Shown: piece after piece, positions 17,383 through 25,752 of the stretch | How the letters are laid out: every line of letters begins with the position of its first letter | Numbering within the stretch: position 1 is the stretch's first letter | Source: Marinobacter halophilus | GTDB taxonomy: Bacteria; Pseudomonadota; Gammaproteobacteria; Pseudomonadales; Oleiphilaceae | Reading direction: 5' to 3' | NCBI RefSeq assembly: GCF_003007685.1 | Contig: NZ_PXNN01000006.1 | Span: 124,001 to 188,000, forward strand | Length of the DNA stretch: 64,000 nucleotides | Notes under the pieces: generated by a model | The model's input: the letters and a program-made list of their open reading frames with translations, nothing else | Database searches by the model: none | Told to the model about the DNA's origin: nothing | Made by a program: the position numbers and the translations under genes

Positions 17383-17694
17383 TCAGAACCGGATCCTTCC
17401 GATCAGCATGTCGCGGAACATTACCCAGTCGCCCATCAGGCTGTAAAAAGGATACTCGAATGTGGCCGGGCGATTCTGTTCAAATTTGAAGTGGCCCACC
17501 CAGGCGAATCCATAACCAATGACCGGCAACGCCAGTAGCCAGATCAGATTGCCGCTGACAATGGCCCATACCGCAACAACCAATACCAGCAAGCTGCCTG
17601 TAAAGTGCAGGCGCCGACAGATGATGTCACTGTGTTCTTCCAGGTAGTAGGGGTAGAATTCTTCAAAGTTATGAAAAGTTTGTTGGTCGCTCAT
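17383..17694 (-). CDS. DUF962 / Mpo1-like membrane protein
   Basis: A 103-residue protein with two to three hydrophobic segments and the family pattern of conserved histidines and Asn/Pro residues: HxxxxCRRLHFTG near the start and WVGHFKFEQNRPATFEYP near the middle. Relatives of yeast Mpo1 (a 2-hydroxy fatty acid dioxygenase) share these histidines; activity of the short bacterial proteins is not established. It precedes the MASE2 cyclase gene with one base between them, an unusual pairing. It is divergent from the nitroreductase gene. Confidence 0.85.
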   Translation of the reverse strand: MSDQQTFHNFEEFYPYYLEEHSDIICRRLHFTGSLLVLVVAVWAIVSGNLIWLLALPVIGYGFAWVGHFKFEQNRPATFEYPFYSLMGDWVMFRDMLIGRIRF

Positions 17695-17842
17695 TGTATG
17701 CCGCCGAATTCTTTATACTTGTGATTGCGCTTTTTACGTGCGTCTACGACCAAAGATTAACAGTATTACGTAGAACCCACAATTCACCGGGGCGCCTTTG
17801 CCCTCAGAGTTATCTGGACATTGATTCGGACTGCGAGCCTTT

Positions 17843-18418
17843 ATGACCTCTGTTACCCGCTTTTTACTGGACAAAACCTCCGAACCCCGGTTGCAAGCGC
17901 CAGCCCCGGCCCGGGATGTTGTTGATACTGCCTTTAAGTGTGCGGCGCGGGCGCCGGATCACGCCTTGCTGAGACCCTGGCGATATCTGGTTATTGAAGG
18001 TGATGCCCTGGAGGCTCTGGGCGAACTGTTTGCCCAGACTTGCCCGGACGGCGCCAGCGAGCAGGAGCTTGAGAAAGCCAGAAGGGCACCTTTGCGGGCC
18101 CCTATGGTCATCGTTGGCATTGCCTCACCACGCATGCACCCGAAAGTGCCCGAGGTCGAGCAGCTCATGTCGGCAGCGGCGGGCATGAGTTTTCTTTCTC
18201 TTGCTCTGACGGCTGCCGGTTACGGGGTGATGTGGCGCACCGGTGGCGTTGCTTACCATCCGGCGGTGTACGAGGGGCTGGGTTTGCGGACCGGTGAATC
18301 GGTGGTCGGTTTTATGTACACGGGAACGGTAGTGAATGCGAAGCCCCCGGTGCCCCGGCCAGACACCGAACAGTTTGTGGCTGTCTGGTCCGGCCCCGGG
18401 CGCAGCGAAGCCTGGTAA
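17843..18418 (+). CDS. Nitroreductase family protein (YdjA-like)
   Basis: A 191-residue single-domain flavoprotein of the nitroreductase fold, nearest in style to the short YdjA group. The segment AARAPDHALLRPWRYLVIEG carries the FMN-contacting region after the first helix, and AAGYGVMWRTGGVAYHP is the typical second FMN-binding stretch. It would use FMN and NAD(P)H; the natural substrate is unknown. It is a single gene located between a divergent DUF962 gene and the flagellar cluster, from which it is separated by 240 bases containing a hairpin and a sigma-54 promoter. Confidence 0.9.
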   Translation: MTSVTRFLLDKTSEPRLQAPAPARDVVDTAFKCAARAPDHALLRPWRYLVIEGDALEALGELFAQTCPDGASEQELEKARRAPLRAPMVIVGIASPRMHPKVPEVEQLMSAAAGMSFLSLALTAAGYGVMWRTGGVAYHPAVYEGLGLRTGESVVGFMYTGTVVNAKPPVPRPDTEQFVAVWSGPGRSEAW

Positions 18419-18444
18419 TCCGCCAAGTCTGCCACACTACCTGA

Positions 18445-18485
18445 GCGGCAATTCCTCTTTCCCTATGCAGGAAGCGGATTGCCGC
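18445..18485 (+). terminator. Hairpin without T-run downstream of the nitroreductase gene
   Basis: GCGGCAAT (18445-18452) pairs with ATTGCCGC (18478-18485), with an additional TTCCT/AGGAA inner stem. There is no clear T-run, so it may be a weak terminator or a structural element ahead of the flgB promoter. Confidence 0.35.
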
Positions 18486-18569
18486 CCCGAGCTCCCGCCT
18501 CCGCTTGTTGCCGCCCAAAAACTGAACAACTCTCTCTGAACTCCCCATCCCAGAAGGCCCTTGAAGAAT

Positions 18570-18585
18570 TGGCACTGCCTTTGCT
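18570..18585 (+). promoter_or_regulatory. Sigma-54 promoter of the flgB operon
   Basis: TGGCACTGCCTTTGCT matches the -24/-12 consensus TGGCACG-N4-TTGCW at all but one specified position, with GG and GC correctly spaced. flgB starts 73 bases further on. This fits the FleQ/FleR sigma-54 control of hook-basal-body genes known in Pseudomonas-type flagellar systems. Confidence 0.88.
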
Positions 18586-18658
18586 TAGCTTATGAGAGAA
18601 CGCAAAACCGGCAAACCGTTTGATCAAACGCAGCCGGTGCAGGATTCCGGAGGCAGTC

Positions 18659-19057
18659 ATGGCAATTACATTCGATAGGGCGCTGGGTATCCACGAGCAT
18701 GCCCTGCAGGCACGGGTACAGCGTGCCGAAGTATTGGCAAATAACCTGGCGAACGCAGACACCCCCGGCTTCAAAGCCCGGGACATCGATTTCCAGGCGA
18801 TGATGCAACAAGCGCAGGAGTCGGTCAGCGGGATGTCGATGAACAGAACCCATCACGGCCACATGGATACCTCCAGTCCCGGCAGTAACGGTGAGCTCTT
18901 ATACCGCACACCGCATCAGCCTTCGATTGACGGTAACACCGTGGATGCCCAGGAAGAGCAAAGCCGCTTCATGCGCAACGCCATGGACTATCAGGCCAGC
19001 TTTCAGTTTCTGAGTAGCAAGTTTTCAGGGTTGACCAAAGCCATTAAGGGTGAGTAA
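18659..19057 (+). CDS. flgB: Flagellar basal-body rod protein FlgB
   Basis: A 132-residue proximal rod subunit. The conserved flagellar axial motif NLANADTPGFKARDIDF sits near residues 25-41 and the C-terminal helix ends with the FxxLSSKFSGLTKAIKGE pattern. ATG 18659 is chosen for its CGGAGG ribosome-binding site; upstream in-frame codons are not family-like. It is the first gene of the flgBCDE unit and lies 73 bases downstream of a sigma-54 promoter. It is exported by the flagellar type III apparatus, without a cleaved signal peptide. Confidence 0.97.
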   Translation: MAITFDRALGIHEHALQARVQRAEVLANNLANADTPGFKARDIDFQAMMQQAQESVSGMSMNRTHHGHMDTSSPGSNGELLYRTPHQPSIDGNTVDAQEEQSRFMRNAMDYQASFQFLSSKFSGLTKAIKGE

Positions 19058-19089
19058 GCCGCAGCCACTTAAGATTAAAGGAGATTGCC

Positions 19090-19539
19090 ATGTCACTGGG
19101 CAACATTTTTGACATCGCCGGGTCCGGCATGACCGCACAATCCCTGCGGCTGAACACCACGGCGTCCAACATTGCGAACGCGGAAACGTCCAGTTCCAGT
19201 ACCGAAAACGCCTATCGGGCCCTCAAGCCGGTGTTTTCGGCCATCCAGCAAGCCATGCTGAACCCCGACCAACACGGCTTCGGAACCGGCTCAGGTGAAG
19301 GCCCTGGCGCTGGCGTCAGGGTGGAAGGCATTATGGAAAGCGACGCCGAGCTGCAGATGCGCTATGAGCCTAATCATCCCGGCGCTAATGAAGATGGCTA
19401 TGTGTTCTACCCGAACGTGAACGTGGTGGAAGAAATGGCCGACATGATGTCTTCGTCGCGCAGTTTTCAAATGAATGTGGACGTGATGAACACCGCCAAG
19501 TCCATGATGCAGCGAATCCTGACACTGGGTCAGCAGTAA
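19090..19539 (+). CDS. flgC: Flagellar basal-body rod protein FlgC
   Basis: A 149-residue rod subunit. The N-terminus SGMTAQSLRLNTTASNIANA is the axial-protein helix and the C-terminus has the VNVVEEMADMMSSSRSFQMN motif used in helical packing. It has an AAAGGAG ribosome-binding site and lies 32 bases after flgB. It assembles with FlgB, FlgF and FlgG into the rod. Confidence 0.97.
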   Translation: MSLGNIFDIAGSGMTAQSLRLNTTASNIANAETSSSSTENAYRALKPVFSAIQQAMLNPDQHGFGTGSGEGPGAGVRVEGIMESDAELQMRYEPNHPGANEDGYVFYPNVNVVEEMADMMSSSRSFQMNVDVMNTAKSMMQRILTLGQQ

Positions 19540-19556
19540 ACACTGAGGAGTGAGTC

Positions 19557-20234
19557 ATGAGTGCAATCAACACAGCGTCGGCCTCAGACGTACTGAGCCA
19601 GTATCAGAACAAGCCGGATGAGAAAGCGCAGGGTGGCAGTGAGCTTGGCAAAGACGCCTTTATGGAGTTGATGATTGCTCAGTTGAAAAACCAGAACCCG
19701 CTTGAGCCTCAGGATAACGGCGACTTTATCTCTCAGTTGGCACAGTTCAGCTCTCTCGAGGAGATGCAGAACCTGACCGGCACGGTCGATGATGTTGCCG
19801 GTCAGTTCCGCTCCAGCCAGGCTCTGCAGGCATCCGCCATGGTTGGCAAAACGGTACTGGCGCCCTCCAATATTGGCATTCTGGGTGGTGATGGTGAAAT
19901 TACCGGCACCATCGAAGTTCCCGCGACGACTGGCGGCCTGAGGCTGTCGGTAATGAATCAGAGCGGTGAGTTGGTGCGTCAGATTGATATGGGTGCGAGC
20001 CAGGCTGGCGTAACGTCGTTCCGCTGGGATGGTCAGGACGGCAACGGCAATCCTTTGCCGCCAGGCCCGTACCAGATTGTGGCTCAGGGATCCTACCCGT
20101 CTGGCCCCGAGCAGCTGGGCACGATGGTGAGCGCAAACGTGGACAGCGTCTCTCTGGGTAAGGGCGGCACGATTACGCTGAATCTGGCTGGCATGGGCTC
20201 GATTGCCCTGTCCGACGTCAAACAAATTAACTGA
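19557..20234 (+). CDS. flgD: Flagellar hook assembly (cap) protein FlgD
   Basis: A 225-residue hook-capping scaffold protein. The N-terminal segment DAFMELMIAQLKNQNPLEPQ is the family signature, followed by AQFSSLEEMQNL. The C-terminal half has the FlgD Ig-like/tudor region, including SFRWDGQDGNGNPLPPGPYQ. It is needed for polymerisation of FlgE at the tip of the rod and is discarded from the finished hook. Gene spacing to flgC is 17 bases with a GAGGAG ribosome-binding site. Confidence 0.97.
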   Translation: MSAINTASASDVLSQYQNKPDEKAQGGSELGKDAFMELMIAQLKNQNPLEPQDNGDFISQLAQFSSLEEMQNLTGTVDDVAGQFRSSQALQASAMVGKTVLAPSNIGILGGDGEITGTIEVPATTGGLRLSVMNQSGELVRQIDMGASQAGVTSFRWDGQDGNGNPLPPGPYQIVAQGSYPSGPEQLGTMVSANVDSVSLGKGGTITLNLAGMGSIALSDVKQIN

Positions 20235-20262
20235 TCCGGTGTCAGGCCAGGAGGTATAAGTC

Positions 20263-22254
20263 ATGGCATTTAATACAGGTTTGAGTGGCCTCCGGGCCGC
20301 CTCGGTGGATCTGGACGTAACCGGCAACAACATTGCCAACGCCAGCACTGTGGGTTTCAAGGGCAGTAAAGTACAGTTCGGTGATCTTTACGCCAGTGGC
20401 TTTCTCAGCGGTGGCACCAATCCGATTGGTGACGGCGTTCGGGTTCAGGATGTGAAGCAGTCGTTCGGGCAGGGCAACATCAGCTTTACCGATAACGGCC
20501 TGGACATGGCAATCAGCGGTGATGGCTTCTTTATCCTCAATAATAACGGCGAAACCCGTTACTCCCGTGCCGGTCAGTTTGGTATCGATAAAGATGGCTT
20601 TATCACCAATAACCAGAATATGAAGGTGCAAGGCTACACCGCCGACGACGACGGCAACCTGTCCGGTATTCGTGGTGATTTACGGATCGAAACGGACAAC
20701 CTGGCACCGCGCCGAACCACCAATCTGCGATCTGATTTGAACCTGGACTCTAGAGAATCGGTACTCGAGGCTCGTGTCAATCGTCTTGGTGACGTATCAA
20801 TCGAGGATCTGATCGCCAATGGTGGTGATGAGTTTCAGATTGTTTATGCCGATGGTCGGCCAAACCAGCGAGTTGAGATACCCTCTGAAGTGGATGATGG
20901 GGCTGGCGGCACTCGTGACATCACTGCGCGCGAGGTTGCGGGTCTGTTAAATGACATTGCAGGGGTTTCCTCATCCGCCACCACGGCTTTCAGCTTTGAA
21001 ACGGATGGCGGCGGCATAGGCACGCTGGATGCTGCGTTAGCTGACCCTGACTTTGAGTTTAATCTTGGCATCGATGGCCAGAATATCCCGATCGCGCTTT
21101 CGGGTGTGAGTACCAAGCAAGGTCTGGTTGAAGCGATCAATACGTCCAGTGCCAGGTCACTGTCGGCCAATCTGGTCGATGTAGTGGATGTAAACGGAGA
21201 CCCCGTTCTGGATGGTGGCGGGAATCCGGTTCAGGACGTGAGAATTATCGACAACCGGGGATCCAATGTAACGGTCAGCTATGGCAATGGCGGCACTACA
21301 ACCCCCTATAGTAGAGTGGGTGATCTGAATATTTCTACGGACCGGACGATTCAGGATATTGCTACCACGGATCCGGATGACCCGACGGTTACAAGTTTAT
21401 TTTCGGCCGGTTACGATGCAGGTGAACTTTCCATCACCAACTCGTTCAATCCGCTGGACCAGCGCACCTATAATCACGCTACTTCCACCCCCATTTTTGA
21501 TAGCTTGGGTAATTCCCATGAGTTAACCCAGTTCTATGTAAAGAACCCGTCGCCTGGCAACGGTGTCGGGGTAAGTGAATGGTCAGTTTACCTGCAGATT
21601 GACGGGGAGCTGGTCGCAGGCACAGACACGTCGCCGTATACTGCGAGGTTTGATGAAAGCGGTATTCTGCAGTCAGTTAATGGTGACGCCAACGGCGAAA
21701 TTGTCGTGACCGACTGGATCCCGAAAGATCCTGATGGCGAGCCAAACGGCGCTGACGGCCCGCCGTTGCCGAATCAAGAAGTAGTGACACCGATACCAGA
21801 GCCGCCGACCACGTCTGCGTTCGTTGTTGATCTGGGCAACACTACCCAATACGGCGCGGCTTTCGGGGTCAACGACCAGCGCCAGAACGGCTACAGCACC
21901 GGCCGGTTGTCTGGTCTGGATGTGTCTGATCAGGGGGTGATCTTTGCCCGTTATACCAACGGTCAGTCCAAGTCTCTGGGTCAGGTTGCCCTGGCGTCAT
22001 TCAATAACACTAATGGTTTGTCTCCGGTGGGTGAGACCACCTGGGTGGAAACCTTTGAATCCGGCCAGCCGGTCATCGGCGCCCCGGATACCGGAACCCT
22101 CGGTTCCATCAAGGCGAGTTCTCTGGAAGAGTCCAATGTGGATCTGTCGGCTGAACTGGTAAACCTGATTATTGCCCAGCGTAACTATCAGGCCAACGCC
22201 AAGACCATTGAAACCTCCGATGCGGTTACCCAGACCATCATCAACCTCCGTTAA
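20263..22254 (+). CDS. flgE: Flagellar hook protein FlgE (long form)
   Basis: A 663-residue hook subunit, clearly longer than the approximately 400-460 residues common in enterics and Pseudomonas. The N-terminus (GLSGLRAASVDLDVTGNNIA) and C-terminus (SLEESNVDLSAELVNLIIAQ) are the conserved axial helices. The extra length lies in the central, outward-facing domains, roughly residues 150-480, which are rich in Asp, Gly and Thr (for example DVNGDPVLDGGGNPVQD). Expansion of exposed hook domains is known in several marine bacteria. An AGGAGG ribosome-binding site precedes the start. Confidence 0.96.
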   Translation: MAFNTGLSGLRAASVDLDVTGNNIANASTVGFKGSKVQFGDLYASGFLSGGTNPIGDGVRVQDVKQSFGQGNISFTDNGLDMAISGDGFFILNNNGETRYSRAGQFGIDKDGFITNNQNMKVQGYTADDDGNLSGIRGDLRIETDNLAPRRTTNLRSDLNLDSRESVLEARVNRLGDVSIEDLIANGGDEFQIVYADGRPNQRVEIPSEVDDGAGGTRDITAREVAGLLNDIAGVSSSATTAFSFETDGGGIGTLDAALADPDFEFNLGIDGQNIPIALSGVSTKQGLVEAINTSSARSLSANLVDVVDVNGDPVLDGGGNPVQDVRIIDNRGSNVTVSYGNGGTTTPYSRVGDLNISTDRTIQDIATTDPDDPTVTSLFSAGYDAGELSITNSFNPLDQRTYNHATSTPIFDSLGNSHELTQFYVKNPSPGNGVGVSEWSVYLQIDGELVAGTDTSPYTARFDESGILQSVNGDANGEIVVTDWIPKDPDGEPNGADGPPLPNQEVVTPIPEPPTTSAFVVDLGNTTQYGAAFGVNDQRQNGYSTGRLSGLDVSDQGVIFARYTNGQSKSLGQVALASFNNTNGLSPVGETTWVETFESGQPVIGAPDTGTLGSIKASSLEESNVDLSAELVNLIIAQRNYQANAKTIETSDAVTQTIINLR

Positions 22255-22270
22255 TTCTTATCTGTGAATA

Positions 22271-22286
22271 TGGCATGACTCCTGCA
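22271..22286 (+). promoter_or_regulatory. Putative sigma-54 promoter before flgF
   Basis: TGGCATGACTCCTGCA matches TGGCACG-N4-TTGCW at nine of eleven core positions, with GG and GC separated by the canonical ten bases. Transcription would start near 22297, about 30 bases before flgF. In Pseudomonas the genes from flgF form a separate sigma-54-dependent unit, which supports the call. Confidence 0.6.
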
Positions 22287-22321
22287 GGAAGACTGTAAAC
22301 AGTCAAAATTCCGGCAGGAGT
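22278..22321 (+). promoter_or_regulatory. Hairpin sequestering the flgF ribosome-binding site
   Basis: ACTCCTGC (22278-22285) is the exact complement of GCAGGAGT (22314-22321), which contains the flgF Shine-Dalgarno sequence. An inner stem GACTG/CAGTC (22291-22295/22300-22304) may stabilise it. Only transcripts reading through from flgE would contain both arms. Confidence 0.5.
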
Positions 22322-22327
22322 TTGCCC

Positions 22328-23080
22328 ATGGATAAAGCCCTCTATATTGGAATGTCTGGCGCCAAGCAGAACATGCTGGCCCAGCGTGCCCATGCCAATA
22401 ACCTGGCGAACGTCAGTACCACCGGTTTCAAGAAGGATTTTGCCCAGGCCCGCAGCATGCCGGTTTTCGGTGAGCACCATCCAACCCGGGCCTATGCCAT
22501 GACCGAAAGACCGGGTACCGATCTCTCGGCCGGCGCTTTGATGGATACAGGCCGCAAATTGGACATTGCCGTAGAGCGTGACGGCTGGCTGGCGGTTCAG
22601 AACGATCTGGGGGAGGAAGTCTTCAGCCGCAGTGGCAGCCTGCAGATCGACGTTAACGGACTGGTGCGTCTTGCCAGCGGTGAATTAGTCCTCGGTAACG
22701 GCGGCCCAGTGGCTTTGCCGCCTTTTGACAATCTTCAGATTGGCTCAGACGGCACCATCTCTATTGTGCCTGTGGGTGGTCCGCCGGATCAGCTGGTTGA
22801 GGTGGACCGCCTGAAAATGGTGAACCCACCGCCGGCAGCACTTGAAAAAGGGCTTGATGGCTTCATCCGCAGAAAGCCCGACCAGGCCATCGATGGCCCT
22901 GAGCCGGCCGATGCGGCCATGCGTGTGGCCACCGGATTTCTGGAAAGTTCTAACGTCAACGCGGTGGAAGAAATGATTTCCAATTTGCAGCTCTCCCGTC
23001 AGTACGAGATGCAGGTGAAAGTCATGTCGACCGCAAAGGAAAATTCTGAGGCGGCGGCACGACTGTTGCAGAACCTCTGA
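22328..23080 (+). CDS. flgF: Flagellar basal-body rod protein FlgF
   Basis: A 250-residue proximal rod protein. The N-terminus MDKALYIGMSGAKQNMLAQR followed by HANNLANVSTTGFKKDF is typical, as is the C-terminal SSNVNAVEEMISNLQLSRQ. ATG 22328 is preferred to the in-frame TTG two codons earlier because of the GGCAGGAG ribosome-binding site at 22313-22320. It lies 73 bases after flgE, a gap that holds a sigma-54-like promoter and a hairpin. Confidence 0.97.
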   Translation: MDKALYIGMSGAKQNMLAQRAHANNLANVSTTGFKKDFAQARSMPVFGEHHPTRAYAMTERPGTDLSAGALMDTGRKLDIAVERDGWLAVQNDLGEEVFSRSGSLQIDVNGLVRLASGELVLGNGGPVALPPFDNLQIGSDGTISIVPVGGPPDQLVEVDRLKMVNPPPAALEKGLDGFIRRKPDQAIDGPEPADAAMRVATGFLESSNVNAVEEMISNLQLSRQYEMQVKVMSTAKENSEAAARLLQNL

Positions 23081-23158
23081 TAACACTGAATACGCATCAC
23101 CCGCTGAATACGAGCGGCAAAACATAGCCGCTATGGCAGCAGGGTAAGGAGTATAGCA

Positions 23159-23947
23159 ATGCATCCAGCACTTTGGGTTAGCAAAACCGGGTTGAGCGCA
23201 CAGGACACCAACATGTCCACCATTTCCAATAACCTGGCCAACGTCAATACCACAGGTTTCAAGCGGGACCGGGCAGTCTTTCAGGATCTTCTGTACCAGA
23301 TCAACCGGCAGCCGGGTGGCTTGAATAATGAAAACGCAGAGCTGCCCTCTGGCTTGCAGTTGGGCACCGGGGTGCGGGTGGTTGGCACCACCAAGCAGTT
23401 CAGCCAGGGCAATCTGCAGATTACCGAGCAGCCTCTGGATATGGCGGTTAACGGCCGTGGCTTCTTCCAGATCGAGATGCCGGATGGTCAGGTAGCCTAC
23501 ACCCGGGATGGTCAGTTCCAGTTGAATGCCAATGGCGACGTGGTCACCCCGGATGGTTATCCGTTGGCACCGAACGTCAACGTGCCCGAGGATGCCACCA
23601 ATCTCACCATTGGCAAGGATGGCACGGTCACAGTAGTGACGGACGACCAGGCAGCGCCGATCAATCTTGGCCAGATTACTCTGGTGGATTTTATTAATCC
23701 GCAGGGCCTTCAGGCCATTGGCAACAACCTGTTCAAGGCCACCAACGCCAGCGGTGATCCTGCCGAGGGTGAGCCGGGCCTGGCCGGGCTGGGCAATATT
23801 GAACAGGGCACCGTGGAATCTTCCAACGTGGAAGTGGTGGAAGAGCTGGTGAACATGATTACCACCCAGCGCGCATACGAGATGAATTCGAAAGTGGTTT
23901 CCACCACCGATCAAATGCTTCAGTTCATCACCAACAACATCGGGTAA
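23159..23947 (+). CDS. flgG: Flagellar basal-body rod protein FlgG (distal rod)
   Basis: A 262-residue distal-rod subunit, the usual length for the family. MHPALWVSKTGLSAQDTNMS and NNLANVNTTGFKRDRAVFQD give the N-terminal helix, ESSNVEVVEELVNMITTQRA the C-terminal one. The Q-rich insert around QINRQPGGLNNENAELPSGL is the FlgG-specific region that distinguishes rod from hook. A TAAGGAG ribosome-binding site precedes the ATG; flgH begins 3 bases after the stop. Confidence 0.98.
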   Translation: MHPALWVSKTGLSAQDTNMSTISNNLANVNTTGFKRDRAVFQDLLYQINRQPGGLNNENAELPSGLQLGTGVRVVGTTKQFSQGNLQITEQPLDMAVNGRGFFQIEMPDGQVAYTRDGQFQLNANGDVVTPDGYPLAPNVNVPEDATNLTIGKDGTVTVVTDDQAAPINLGQITLVDFINPQGLQAIGNNLFKATNASGDPAEGEPGLAGLGNIEQGTVESSNVEVVEELVNMITTQRAYEMNSKVVSTTDQMLQFITNNIG

Positions 23948-23950
23948 GTC

Positions 23951-24652
23951 ATGAGCAACCTTCATCACACCTTTAAAACCGAACGGTTGGCCACCCTGGC
24001 ACTGGTGGGTGTGCTGATTGTGCTTCAGGGTTGTACCGCCATGAGTCGCTCAAGAGCGATGCCGGATGATCCGTCGTATGCCCCGGTGCGAGCGCAGGCC
24101 ATGATGCAGCGTGATATGGATTCCGGCGCGATATTTCAGCCGTCCCGCAATTACAACCTTTACGGCGATACCAAGGCGCTGAACATTGGTGATGTCCTGA
24201 CCGTGACGCTGCAGGAGTCAACCCGCGCCAGCAAAAATGCCGAAACCAGCATCACCAAGGATCAGGAGTTGAGCATTCTGGAGCCCAACATCTTTGGCAA
24301 GAACAACATCGGGCTGAATGCCTCGGCCAATTTAGAGCGTGACTTCAGTGGCTCGGCTGAAGCAGATCAGAGTAACAGCCTGGCGGGCAGTATCACCGTA
24401 ACCGTTATCGAAGTGCTGCCCAATGGCGTACTGCGTATTCGGGGCGAAAAATGGTTGTCCCTTACCAATGGTGATGAATACATTCGCCTGACCGGTATGG
24501 TTCGGCCGCAGGATATTCAACCAGATAACACGGTTGCCTCAAACCGGATAGCGGATGCGCGTTTTGCCTACGGCGGCACCGGTGACTTTGATCAAGCTAA
24601 TCAAATGGGCTGGCTGGCCCGCTTCTTTAACAGTGAGTGGTGGCCGCTATGA
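23951..24652 (+). CDS. flgH: Flagellar L-ring lipoprotein FlgH
   Basis: A 233-residue outer-membrane lipoprotein forming the L ring. The signal peptide ends in the lipobox LQGC (Cys near residue 26). The core motif [20 protein letters not shown] and the end region [20 protein letters not shown] are family signatures. The last codons overlap flgI (ATGA), so the two ring genes are translationally coupled. Confidence 0.97.
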   Translation: MSNLHHTFKTERLATLALVGVLIVLQGCTAMSRSRAMPDDPSYAPVRAQAMMQRDMDSGAIFQPSRNYNLYGDTKALNIGDVLTVTLQESTRASKNAETSITKDQELSILEPNIFGKNNIGLNASANLERDFSGSAEADQSNSLAGSITVTVIEVLPNGVLRIRGEKWLSLTNGDEYIRLTGMVRPQDIQPDNTVASNRIADARFAYGGTGDFDQANQMGWLARFFNSEWWPL

Positions 24653-25743
24653 TGCGTAAACTGATGGTTGCATTTGTGTTGCTGACGGTATGTTCCGCGC
24701 CCGCTATGGCGGATCGCCTGAAAGACATGGCCCAGGTTAAAGGGGTTCGAAACAACCAGTTAATTGGCTATGGTCTGGTAGTTGGTCTGGACGGTACCGG
24801 CGATAGAGCGCCGTTCACTAACCAGACATTCCGCAACATGATGAACCAGTTCGGCATTACCTTGCCGGATGGCGTCAATCCGAACCTGGCGAACGTGGCT
24901 GCGGTCACCGTCAGCGCGACCTTGCCGCCATTTGCCAAAGTTGGGCAGGAGCTGGACATCACCGTATCCTCCATCGGTAACGCCGATAGCCTGCGCGGTG
25001 GCACGCTGTTAATGGTGCCGTTGAAAGGTGTCGATGGTCAGGTCTACGCGATGGCGCAGGGCAGTATGGTGGTCGGTGGTTTTGGTGCCCAGGGTCAGGA
25101 TGGTTCCCGGATTACCGTGAACGTACCCAGTGTGGGCCGTATTCCCAACGGCGCAACCATTGAGCGGGAAGTGGAATCGCCGTTCAGCCGCGGTGACACC
25201 ATTACTTTCAATCTGATGCGGCCGGATTTCACCACTGCTCGTCGAGTGGTTGAAGCAATCAACGATAACCTTGGGCCAGATATGGCGTATGCGCACGATG
25301 CTACAGCGATTTCCGTGCGGGCACCGCGTGATCCTTCCCAGCGGGTCAGTTTCCTGTCGATTTTGGAAAACATCAACGTTGAGCCGGCTCAGGAATCCGC
25401 CAAGGTGGTTATTAACAGCCGTACCGGCACCATCGTGATCGGACAGAACGTGAAGGTCAGCCCGGCGGCGGTCACCCACGGCAATCTCACGGTTACCATC
25501 CAGGAAAATCCGAACGTGGTGCAGCCGAATCCGTTTGCCGAAGGCGAAACCGCGCTTGAACAGAATACCCAGATTGCGATAACCGAAGATCCCGCCCGTA
25601 TGTTTAAGTTCGGGCCGGCGACCACCCTGAACGAAATTGTGCAGGCGGTGAACCAGGTCGGCGCGGCCCCGGGCGACGTGATGGCGGTGCTTGAAGCACT
25701 GAAACAGGCAGGCGCGCTTCGCGCAGAACTGATTGTGATTTAG
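24649..25743 (+). CDS. flgI: Flagellar P-ring protein FlgI
   Basis: A 364-residue periplasmic protein that forms the P ring in the peptidoglycan layer. The start ATG 24649 overlaps the flgH stop and begins a signal peptide ([20 protein letters not shown], cleavage expected after the next Ala). The mature start [20 protein letters not shown] and [11 protein letters not shown] are hallmarks of FlgI. The C-terminus [16 protein letters not shown] is also conserved. FlgJ follows after nine bases. Confidence 0.97.
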   Translation: MMRKLMVAFVLLTVCSAPAMADRLKDMAQVKGVRNNQLIGYGLVVGLDGTGDRAPFTNQTFRNMMNQFGITLPDGVNPNLANVAAVTVSATLPPFAKVGQELDITVSSIGNADSLRGGTLLMVPLKGVDGQVYAMAQGSMVVGGFGAQGQDGSRITVNVPSVGRIPNGATIEREVESPFSRGDTITFNLMRPDFTTARRVVEAINDNLGPDMAYAHDATAISVRAPRDPSQRVSFLSILENINVEPAQESAKVVINSRTGTIVIGQNVKVSPAAVTHGNLTVTIQENPNVVQPNPFAEGETALEQNTQIAITEDPARMFKFGPATTLNEIVQAVNQVGAAPGDVMAVLEALKQAGALRAELIVI

Positions 25744-25752
25744 GTATTGGCC

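Noticed and set aside
22745-23968. A 407-codon minus-strand open frame opposite flgF and flgG
   Set aside because: Both flagellar genes beneath it are unambiguous; the antisense product is His/Gly-rich and family-less.
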